Shown: positions 1 to 9,157 of the stretch, in pieces
Layout: each line of letters opens with the position of its first letter
Numbering within the stretch: position 1 is the first letter of the stretch
Assembly (NCBI GenBank): GCA_964035575.1
Contig: OZ037892.1
Span: forward strand, 124,001-188,000
Direction of reading: 5' to 3'
DNA: 64,000 nt
From: Rhynchopus sp. YZ270_cl-10
Lineage: Eukaryota; Euglenozoa; Diplonemea; Diplonemida; Diplonemidae
Notes under the pieces: generated by a model
Database searches by the model: none
Seen by the model: only the letters and a program-made list of their open reading frames with translations
Told to the model about the DNA's origin: nothing
Program-made: the position numbers and the translations under genes

Positions 1-542
1 TCAGCACACCTCCTTTCCCAATCGTTGTGCCCAGCATGAGACACAGGACCTTGCCTTATCAGCAGGTTCCTTCACTGATGTGTTTCGTTTGCCTTTATAC
101 TAAAGCCCAACAAAGAGAAGCTTGCAAGGTGCACCTAAGCCTCAATAAGCCTCTGTTGTCATCAAACAACAACCACCCACACCCACACCCACGCCCCACA
201 GCAACAGCCTTACCCCCACTCACTCGTGCAGATCGTAGTTCAGGTTTTCGGCGGGACTGCGCACATCTGACAACGGCACCTGTGTTGAAAGGGGTTGTTT
301 ATTGTTTTGCTGACGTTTTATTGTGTTCGACAATTACCTGCTAGTGCAGGATCTGTACTCAATATCGCCCGAAGGCTGATGTACTTAAAAGATATAGACG
401 AAAATCGTCCTCAACTCTGACTTTTTTAAGCTTTTTTGTTCCGACAGTTATTTCACCGTTATGCACATCAATCTACGATGTATCAACCAACCATCTACCG
501 TACTCAACTGACTGAAGTCTCTTTTTTTTCACTCACATTTTT
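1..542. other. Left-edge intergenic DNA, no gene recognised
   Basis: I see no convincing coding region here. Around 316-375 there is a GTTCGACAATTACC-like segment followed by a CGCCCGAAGGCT-like end. Related segments occur near 9435, 14505, 35521, 36437 and 60013, so this is a dispersed repeat rather than a gene part. The short open frames on the plus strand are low-complexity His/Pro/Thr-rich and do not resemble protein. Confidence 0.5.
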
Positions 543-1310
543 CTATGTCTTTATTCGTTTCTGTTCACATACCGCTGCCCTGACCCCGTTCGCATACTCC
601 ACAGTGCACGCATCCCCTACCTTGTGCACAACCCCATGGTGCCAATGCCCGTCCGTCCCCTTTACTTCCACCTCGCTCCCAGGCATGAGCACCGGACGTC
701 TTCCGAAGACCCCTGTCTTTGTCGGTGTTTGCGGGTCCACCTGAACAGAGGAGTCGAGGATGGGTGAGGTGGGCGGGCGGAGCGCAGTGGTGGCCATGTC
801 CTGGCACTCGGAGAGGTCCTTCCACTGCACGTTGAAGGAGGGGTGCAGCTGCAGGATCTTGCAGGGGTACCACTCGCCGCCCCACTGCGCCTCTATGGGC
901 GCACCCACCTCCAAAGCGTAGGTCTGGTTGCGCGGCAGGTCGCGGGTGAAGCTGTCATCGTCCCAGACGACATCGACGCATTCACCTGCCGTGCGCGTCA
1001 CCTCAGCGACGTACCACCGTCCTGAGTAGTACCCCAACACCGGCTCGCTTGACTTCAACCGTCGCTTTGACCGTCCTCGCTGCAGTGGTGCGGGGCGCAG
1101 CTCTTCACGCCTTGTTTGCCCCCTAGGCGTCTGCTTGACGCCTCGTGGCGTCTCGCGTACAGGTGTAGTAGGCTGGTACGGCTGTGCTGCAGCAGGTGGC
1201 AACGCTGGCGTCGGCTTCGCCGCCGGCGCCGGCGACTGCGGTGTGGCTGGGTTCTGCTGCTTCCCTCCGTTCGGCCGCTTTCCTTTGCTATCAGACTGGC
1301 AGCCCCCCAT
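543..1310 (-). CDS. Lipid-anchored protein with Tudor/Agenet-like repeats
   Basis: The 255-residue protein begins MGGCQSDSKGK, a good N-myristoylation signal at Gly2 with a possible palmitoylated Cys4, so it probably sits on a membrane. Residues 12-85 are Pro/Gln/Arg-rich and look disordered. The rest holds three short Tudor/Agenet-like beta-barrel segments. The first contains GYYSGRWYVAEV and VDVVWDDDSF. The second has WGGEWYPCKILQ. The third, near the C-terminus, has GHWHHGVVHK and TVEYANG. Such domains bind methylated or acidic peptides, but a myristoylated Tudor-like protein is unusual and no partner can be named. A long pyrimidine tract lies just before the ATG; the nearest upstream AG is about 43 bases away. 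It is a single exon and lies downstream of CSN5 on the same strand. The fold assignment is inferred from pattern only. Confidence 0.72.
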   Translation of the reverse strand: MGGCQSDSKGKRPNGGKQQNPATPQSPAPAAKPTPALPPAAAQPYQPTTPVRETPRGVKQTPRGQTRREELRPAPLQRGRSKRRLKSSEPVLGYYSGRWYVAEVTRTAGECVDVVWDDDSFTRDLPRNQTYALEVGAPIEAQWGGEWYPCKILQLHPSFNVQWKDLSECQDMATTALRPPTSPILDSSVQVDPQTPTKTGVFGRRPVLMPGSEVEVKGTDGHWHHGVVHKVGDACTVEYANGVRAAVCEQKRIKT

Positions 1311-1649
1311 TGAGAAAGAGGAGAAGAAGAGGAAGAGGGTAGGGTAAGCAAACCTACGTCGAATCGCCGAGCAAAAACCCTATACCCTGGATGCGAGCAT
1401 GAAAGGGAAGGGGAAGGGGAAGGTGTGTACAATCGGATGTGTGCTGTGTAGTTTGTTGTGAGGTGGTGGGTGGTGAATACCCGAGGTATGTTTTTAAAAG
1501 GTGTTTCTTTATTTTCTCAATAAAATACGGTGCACAGCTTTTAGATAAATCGAAGAAAAAAAAAAGTCCGTTCTCGACATCGTTTACACCAAAAAGGCTA
1601 GCAAAAAAAACGTTTATTTACCCCCAAAAAAACCCCGCCCACTTTTTAA

Positions 1650-3007
1650 TTAAACCTGCGGTTGCAACGGCGTGCAGAACACCGCATTTTTCGTGACCAT
1701 CCCGAGGAGACCCTGGAGCACCTCGCCTGCAAGCGAGTCTGACGCTGCCGAGGCTTGCTGAGCGTATCCGCTGCCCTTCTTCGGCTGTGTCGCGGGTGTA
1801 GCTGTGGACGACCCTGCGAGGGTGCCGCCTTTGTAGGGCGTCTGCAGGGCAAGCTCGTCTTCTGTCTTCTCTAGAAGCTTCTCCATAGTCCCGATCTGCC
1901 TGTCAATGAAGAAACGGTTCGTCGACAGCGGCGACGCCGCAAGCGTGCTCGACCAGAACTTCTGCCACAGCAACGTCAACGCCTCCTTGTCGCTGCTGCT
2001 CTTGAACACCTCAATCGGGAGCTCGTAGTACCAATGCGCGTACACACCAAGCTCCTCGATCTTGTCGCCACTCTGTGTGTCCCGCGTCACTGCGGCGTCC
2101 TCGCTGACTTCGTGTTCAGGGAGTGTGCGGAACGCTTTGACTTCAACCTTCCCAGTGCTGATGGTGCGGACGGGGTCCACGACAACAGCAAGGAAGGGGT
2201 CGCTGTACTGTTGGTAGCGGCGCTGGCTGACGCAGTCTGTCTTGGAGAGGAAGCATTGGTATCCTGGGTGGCTGTGGTACCACCCCACAACAGGCTCGCC
2301 TTTGCCGACCTGTTCTGCCTTTTCAATGTATGTGACTAAGTATTCCGTCGCCTCCTGTGTCAGCGAGCACTCCACCTCGTGCGCCTCCACAGGCAGCGCA
2401 AAGCTGTCCAGCACGACAAAGCACTCCTCCTGCACGTACCCCTGCATCACACCCATCACCTCGATCCAGTTCCCGCTGTCGCTGCTGATGCGGCCTGCCT
2501 TGCCCTTGCCGGTCTTCGCGTGCATGACGATCTTCACCAATGCGAGCGCACTCATCTTCACCTTCGTGAAGTAGCGCGACGACTTTCTGTGAAAATAATT
2601 GTTGGATAAAACAAAAGGGAGAAGAGTGAATGTACATAGCACAACATACTTCCAAGGTGACTGTTTGTGTGTTTCCTTCATCCGTGCCTTGTCATACTTA
2701 TAGTATTCGTCTGTAGCACGGACCTGTGGTGTAGTGGTGGTGGTGTGGTGGGGGAACGGAAGAAGTAGCAAGACTATCAATGCGTGAGAGGGTTGGATGT
2801 GCCAAGGAAGTCATAAGAAGAGACAAAAAGCTGCCAAGATGCTGTATGGCCTTAGCAGGAATTTGATCGCAACATCGCAAAAATCAAACTGCGCCTTATG
2901 ATGTGGGTGAGAAGGGAAGGGAGGGAAGGGAGGGAAGGGAGGTGGGCACACACCGTGTTTTCTGCCTCCCATTGCTTGAGCGAATCTCGTTCAGAGGCAC
3001 CTGACAT
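1650..3007 (-). CDS. CSN5: COP9 signalosome subunit 5 (JAMM metalloprotease), 3 exons
   Basis: CSN5 is the zinc isopeptidase that removes NEDD8 from cullins within the COP9 signalosome. I read three exons: 2954-3007, 2650-2723 and 1650-2586 (354 residues; human has 334). Exon 1 encodes an 18-residue start ending KQWEAENT. Exon 2 supplies the family block DEYYKYDKARMK and SPWK. Exon 3 carries the MPN domain with KMSALALVKIVMHAK, the catalytic glutamate in EVMGVMQG, and the zinc motif HSHPGYQCFLSKTD (H-x-H-x7-S-x2-D), so the enzyme looks active. Intron 1 is 230 nt (GTGTGT...CACAG). Intron 2 is 63 nt (GTATGT...CACAG), keeps the frame and has no stop, so unspliced RNA would add 21 residues after SPW. 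The ATG at 3007 was chosen because exon 1 joins in frame to give the expected CSN5 N-terminus. Confidence 0.93.
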
Positions 3008-3858
3008 AGTAAGTTTTTTTTTTTTTTGTGTAGGTTGTCCCTCCGCAGGGGTCGTTGTGTATACTGTTGTTGGTTATACTGTGGGGTTGTTTTGGGAGAA
3101 TGTGAACCGGTTGGTTGACGGTTGGCTAACCGGCAGGTTGCGCTAGGAGTAGACTTTGTTAACTTTGTTGACCAACCCACCCTCCGACCTTCAGACCAAC
3201 TTGAGTCACGAAAATGGCACCACGTCAAAGCAAACACGAGGCACTTCCTTTGTCAATTCATCATTTCGCCAAGAGAGAGCAGAATTGCAAAGAACAGAAC
3301 TGTTTTGGAGTCGAATCTTTCTCAGAGAAGGCGTGAATAGACATCAACGCATCTCGAAAATAAAGAGGAGGGGGGAAAGCGCATATTTTTGTGTGTTACC
3401 ATTAAGCCATCCTGGTTCTTTTTTGTTTTATTGCTCAGAATATCGCCTGAAACAAGAGAAAAAGAATGTTTTAAATAACAGACTCGCGGAGAGGCTACTC
3501 CAGTTCTGTTGGGAAGAGGGAAAAAAAAGAAGATAAAAAGATCATTTTTGGGGAAAACGGGAAAGAATACAAAATACCCCCCCCTCCCCTTTTCTCCCCA
3601 AAAAAATTTTTTATACGAAATGAGTTACGCAAAAAAAATACACAACAACCGTGCACTTTGCATCAGGACACATAAAAACAACAGCCTTTCTGTGCTGAAA
3701 TACATAAGAACCTCCCCCTCTCCATCCTTGCTCCCTCCCCCCTTCTCCCCCCCACTGCCTCCCCAATCACCATGCTGTGGTGTCTCGTTATACGTATCTG
3801 ATGCGGAGTGCAATGGAATACGCGTGAGATTTCTGTTCTCACTGAGCTTGCCTTAGGG

Positions 3859-3922
3859 CAGTGATCTAAAATATGGGGCAAAATACGTATTAATACGTAG
3901 CAGTACGTATTTTAGATCACTG
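3859..3922. mobile_element. Short hairpin MITE-like element
   Basis: A 64-bp near-palindrome starts CAGTGATCTAAAATA and ends with its inverse. The CAGTG terminus is reminiscent of hAT or CACTA ends, but the flanking bases do not form a clean target duplication, so the superfamily is undecided. Confidence 0.5.
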
Positions 3923-4496
3923 GCCTGCGGAGGACACCTGCGTTAATGTGTAACAGATGTGCCGCCCCAGCCAAACTCCCCACCTGACTGGCCCCATACA
4001 TGGTGTGTAAAAATGGGTCGCAGCAGGTTAACAGCGCACCACCTTTTTGGAAGAAAAAGGGAGGAGGGAAAAAGAGAAAAAATTAGATTCACATAGTTTC
4101 CGTTCGGGAGAACAGAAAACATTTGAGAAAAGAAAAACAAAAATACATTTTGTGCTTTTCTTGTGCCGCGTGTGAGCACATAAAATAAAACAAAAAACAA
4201 AAAGTGAGTCGTGTGTGCATATTGTGACAGAGGGTGTTTAGATTTATGCAAAAATAAAGTGAAGTTGATAGTGCAAACGCCTCTGGGACGCAGGCACTGG
4301 ATAAAGAAGAAGAGAAAAAACCAGAAACAGAGTTGTGGAGTTTTTTTAGAGAAGGCCAGGTGGAATATGCCTGCTTCTCTCAGTGATTCATCAACGTATT
4401 GCTGAGTAATCAACACCCACAAAAAAATCAAGTTAATAAGAACCACCTCTCGTTCTTAGTCATCGCGAAACCTGAAGGGGAAAAAAAAAAAAGAGA

Positions 4497-4578
4497 AGTT
4501 GAAAGTGCAAAACGCCTCGCCGTTCATCAACGGACGCAGGGCACATGGTTCTCCGCGGGTTATTGTTTCGAACCCACA
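4497..4578 (+). repeat. Dispersed family-B repeat copy
   Basis: One of the fullest copies of a repeat with the order GTTGAAAGTGCAAA, CGCCTC.CCGTTCAT, GGACGCAGGGCA, GGTTCTCCGCGGGTTAT and CGAACCC. Other copies start near 4259, 8209, 34196, 43350, 60258, 62026, 62780 and 63748. All are in this orientation. The GGTT...CGAACC end looks like a tRNA T-arm but no complete tRNA fold is present. Confidence 0.6.
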
Positions 4579-4591
4579 AAGAGTTCATAAG

Positions 4592-4762
4592 AAAAGTATT
4601 TTCATCATATGCAATCAATAAATTGATAGTATATGGTGAGGGATCAACAAAAATGGTCCCATCTTTCTTTTTATGTTGTGTGTTTTGCAAAACGTAGAAA
4701 AGAAAAGTAAAATGCTTCGTGCACAAGTTGAAACTTCAGTAGATTGGTTTCTGATATTAACC
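4592..4762. repeat. Left terminal direct repeat
   Basis: Left copy of the 171-bp terminal repeat; it begins AAAAGTATTTTCATC and ends GATATTAACC. Confidence 0.75.
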
Positions 4763-6276
4763 CTGTTTCAGTCCTAAGAATCATACAGTTGTATTCAAAA
4801 GGGTGGACATCTTCAGTGATTTCCCTTTAAATGGTGGGTGAATATCGTGAAACCGATGTTCGTGTGAACATTTGGTACCTTCTACTTCAGTTTTTTGTTT
4901 CGGGAATACACAAAATACAAAAGTTTTTTTTTTCTTTTTTCTTATTCCTTTCTCTGTCCTTACTGGATGTAATGTCTGATCACCAGGAGGAAGAGTAACC
5001 TAAAGAGTCTTGGTCTTGATGGCTGCCGTGTATACGTAAAGTATTCCGTGCAATAATTGCTACCAATCCAAACAAATACCAACACATCCTGTCTGTGTAT
5101 CAGATAGAAAACCTCAGCAAACACACAAGAAAGAGAAATAAAATAAAAGTAAAAAATAGAAAAGTGAAAAACATACTGAATTTTCTGGACTTAGTAGTTC
5201 GCCGTCCAAGCAATGATTAAAACCAGTTTAATCATCCATTGTCCATTGTATTGAAACACCTACACAAAGACTAGAGTAGTACAAAGAGATAGCAAAACGT
5301 GCATTGCAAACAATTTAATATGTGTCCTGGAGTCTTAGTCTCAAGGCTATTGTCCCTTTAAAAATGGGAAAGCTAAGATGCCCACCAAGACCAAATCGCT
5401 CCTGCGAGAAAAATACTCATCACTAGTGACATAGTACGCGTTGAGTACAACCATATAAACTGCGTCGTGGACATTACCATTGGTAAACCACGACCAAATT
5501 ACTACTGCGATATACCTATTATCTTCGTTCTTTTTTTTTTCCAAAGTTTTGCGGTTTTTGTAGTAGGCCTACAGACTGCACAGCTTACCCAGGGTGTGGC
5601 AATGTAATACATTGGTCTGACGTCTCACTGAAAGGGTCAAGTACGAGGTCTAGTCCCTTCCAGTGGTGAAAAAGAGTTTTTTTTTCTTTTTATTTGGTTT
5701 GTTGAAAAAAAGTAAAAATAAAAGTGGTGTTTGTTTGTGGGAATTCTTTGAAATAGGACCTTTATCTAGATTCATTGGCTTCATGAACATATATAGCCTA
5801 GAATCGCTCGCTTATTTTTTTCAGAATGCACTGAGCTGCTTCTGGTAGTCTTTAACGTTGACACCATAAACGGACACATTTTTTTTATTGGGGTTTCGGT
5901 GTCGTCAACCTACTTTAAATAACCTACTTGCTCTCCCTTGTTATTATATCATTTTTTTTTTGGTCTCTTTTTCTGCTGTTTTTTTTTTTTTTTTTTTAAT
6001 TTTGATTTCTTTTTTGACTGTTTCAAAGAGGTAGGGAGGGGGTGGGGTGTAGTGCGAAGTTCACAGGACAGCTGTATTGTGTGCTTCGACTTTCTGTTAA
6101 CTCCTTTGTAATTATGAGTAAACAAAGCATAGTGCAGCAGTAGAATATATCTATAAATATAAACTAGTTTGCACTATGTGTTTAGCTTTTTAGGGCTAAT
6201 GTACTAGAGACCATTCCGCAACATACTCTAAGCGAGGCTCAGTTTTTCACAGCATGTCTGGAGGCACTTGTAAATA

Positions 6277-6447
6277 AAAAGTATTTTCATCATATGCAAT
6301 CAATAAATTGATAGTATATGGTGAGGGATCAACAAAAATGGTCCCATCTTTCTTTTTATGTTGTGTGTTTTGCAAAACGTAGAAAAGAAAAGTAAAATGC
6401 TTCGTGCACAAGTTGAAACTTCAGTAGATTGGTTTCTGATATTAACC
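6277..6447. repeat. Right terminal direct repeat
   Basis: Right copy of the 171-bp terminal repeat, 1685 bp from the left copy. It is followed directly by ATAAG, the proposed target duplication. Confidence 0.75.
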
Positions 6448-8208
6448 ATAAGAAAAAAAAAAAAAAAACGTACTGCGCAAAAATGTAGTGACCACACGTT
6501 GCTGTGGTACAGAATGTTGGGACATTAGTAAAGCGGAACAAATTCCTAACTTTTTGGTAGCTTGCAAGCAGGCACAATGTCTTCTTTTTTTAATTTTTTG
6601 AAAGAAAAAAAATCAACACGAGGCCGGGAAGTGGGGGGGGAGTGGTGGCAACCACTCTGGGCACGAAAAGCACTGCATGGGATGCGTTTTGTTCTGTTTG
6701 TGATTGTTTTTTTTTTTTTTCCTCAATTGACCGGTCCGTCTGAATCCATCTATACCGTGCGTGGGGAGGGGAGGGAGAAATAGTTGTTTACAAAAATGGG
6801 GGAAATAACTTTTTCCGGCTCTCTTTTAAATAAATACCCCCTCCTCCTGCCCTAGCGCTCTACCAATCAGAGTAACGTAACAAAAGCAAGAAAAAAGAAA
6901 TGGTCAAACGATCCGAAGTGGGCCACCGGATTTAAAAAAAAAAGAAGAAAAAGGTAATTGCTATGGAAAAAAACGGGGGGCTGTGGAAAGGCTCGATAAT
7001 CATTTGCTCGATGGCTGCAGAGGCGGATTCAGTGTGCGTGTGGTTCCAGCTAGTGGTCATCCACAGGCTCCCGCGCATCGTCGTCGTAGGAAGAATACGG
7101 AAGGAGCACATACAGACGAAAACTACGCCATCGATCACACCAGGCACATCAGCACTACCCAGCAAAGCGCTAGGATGCTACGGCACCCCTGGTGTGGCCG
7201 ACGACCCCAACATAGCAGAAAATAGCAGAAAAATAGCACCCCCCTTCAGCCACACCAACCCCCGTTTCTTTTTCTTAGCAATTAATTTTTGTTGTTTTCC
7301 ACCTTCCTTCAACCCCCTGTAAGATCAGTTATTTCTTTTTCTTCTGGAAACCTGAAATTACACATTTCAGGAAATTAAAAAGGGTCCTTTTGCATTTTTT
7401 TTTGGGATCCGCCCGGTGGGGTCGATATTGAACCTTACTCTATGGGGAATTGTAGGAAGGTTGTGGGGGGGAAAAAACAAGGTCGCACAATTCGCAAGGA
7501 GAGTTCACAGGTCACAAAAATGGTACACAGAAAAGGAAAGGAAATTGCGATGAACCTTAAAGCCTCTCGTTATTGGGCACCTTCAAAAGGAAACCCCTTG
7601 ATGAAATGTGTCTCGCTTTTCTCATCGTTTGTAGTTAGTGTTCAATTCTCACAAGAGAGAAAAGTTTTGGCAATTTTTTGGAGATGAATCTAAGCTATGT
7701 GTATGCCTGGTCACCAAAATTGCTTAAAAGTGCGTACCCACTCGCACAGGGAGGGAAAGGTGGGGGGGAAGAAAAAAGCTTTTTAATATCGAACGCTTTC
7801 GCGAATTATGTGGGCTGTGCGTGCTTTAAAAGCAGGTTTTTGTTGAGTAGCTCCCTACGAGCTGTAACAGTACCCAGAGAGGGGGAGGTGTGCATGCATT
7901 TTCCTTTAAATATGACAAAAAAAAAGGGGGGGGTGGGTGGTAGAAAAACCCAAAACTTTGGTTTAGTTGTACAAAAAAAGAGCCAAATGTCTATCCCCCG
8001 GAAAAGAGACAAGATCATTTGTGGAGGGGGGGGAGGAAAGATAATACCAGTTGTATTTCTTAGTTTGGAGGAGGGGGTATGTGTGAATGACAGTTTCATC
8101 TTGGTCCCAGATAAAACTTTCGTTTTACAAAACGAGGGGGGGAGTTGAAGGGAAGATTTGGGAAGATTGTGGCTCTCTCTGTGAACATCTTTTAAAGATA
8201 ACGAGAAG

Positions 8209-8262
8209 GTGGAAAGTGCAAACCGTCTCACCGTTCATCGGCGGACGCAGGGCACTGGAAAC
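8209..8262 (+). repeat. Dispersed family-B repeat copy, short form
   Basis: Matches the core of the copies at 34196 and 4497, including TCACCGTTCATCGGCGGA and CGCAGGGCACTG, but lacks the CGAACCC tail. Confidence 0.55.
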
Positions 8263-9157
8263 ATTTCCCCCAATATGATAAATTGCTGGAACGGTTTTAC
8301 CTTCTCCCTGTGTAGCCCTTCACATACACCTCAAAAAAAAAAAAATTATAAGATGATCCTAAGACTCGCTTAGTCACCTAAGAAAAAAAAAAGTTAAAAC
8401 AAATGGCAGCTGTTAAGCCTAAAACACACAATACCCACACAATGCTTTTACTTTCCGTCAGAGAGTGGCCAAGTCTATTAGTGGATAAGCACAGGACCGT
8501 ATTCCGTAGGTGTTGTGTTCCCCCTCCCCCTTTTTTCCCCTTCTGTTTTCGTTCTATTTTCCGGATTACAATTAAAAAATATTATTTCATAAAAAAAAAT
8601 GAATCGGAAATTTCCCCAGAAGAATCACACCACCCCCTTCCCCCCGTTGTGTTCGTTCCCATAACCCCCATATAGGTGCCCCTCTTCGATACCTACCTAC
8701 CCCAAGCAATAATGAAAAAGCAATTATGAACCCTGCAATAAATTTGCGATGCAGGCAATTTAAAAAAAAAAAAAAAAACGTATGTTTCATATACTTCCAA
8801 CCCAGAAGCGCCTCTCGTCAACAGTGTCCCTCGGTATGTGTAACCGGGGTGTACACTGTACCGTGGGGTGGACCCCCCTCAACCAACGTCCAATTTTTCG
8901 AGTCGAGGTTTGCATAATAGGCTTTGCTGCCTTTTCAGCTTGCATTTTTGAAAAAAGAAAAAATGGGGTCATATTAGTGTAGACCACCCATGCTTTTTTC
9001 GCCATCTTTTTTGAAAAGAAAAGGAAAGTCTTTGTTTCGAAATATATACACAAGAACGAACGGGATTGACCCTGTCTCCAATTCTCCATTTCCTTTCGTT
9101 TTCTTTTTTTTTACTTTTGTATGCTTTTAGGAACAAGGCGGGTATTTTGGATTTTTT

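Larger units (their letters stand above)
4592..6447. mobile_element. Small element with terminal direct repeats (TRIM-like)
   Basis: Two copies of a 171-bp sequence (4592-4762 and 6277-6447) look identical by eye. They flank about 1.5 kb with no convincing open frame. The whole is bracketed by the 5-bp repeat ATAAG (4587-4591 and 6448-6452), as expected for one insertion event. The layout suggests a non-autonomous LTR-type element in miniature, although the ends are not TG...CA. Identical ends imply recent insertion. A diverged single-end relative lies at 36009-36064. Confidence 0.55.
3008..9157. other. Repeat-rich intergenic region, about 6.1 kb
   Basis: No gene is recognised in this AT-rich stretch, which is full of A and T runs. 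It holds a short hairpin MITE (3859-3922), an element with terminal direct repeats (4592-6447), dispersed hairpin copies near 4440, 7550 and 8370, and family-B repeats near 4260, 4497 and 8209. A more GC-rich patch at about 6960-7240 is open in several frames but matches nothing I know. It is the left of two 6 kb deserts; the other is 33285-39403. Confidence 0.7.

Noticed and set aside
3156-3536. 126-codon frame on the plus strand upstream of CSN5
   Set aside because: Begins with a non-ATG codon, is AT-rich, has no motif or acceptor, and overlaps A-rich simple sequence.
6963-7322. 119-codon plus-strand frame in a GC-richer patch
   Set aside because: Several overlapping frames are equally open and none has a recognisable pattern; insufficient for a gene call.
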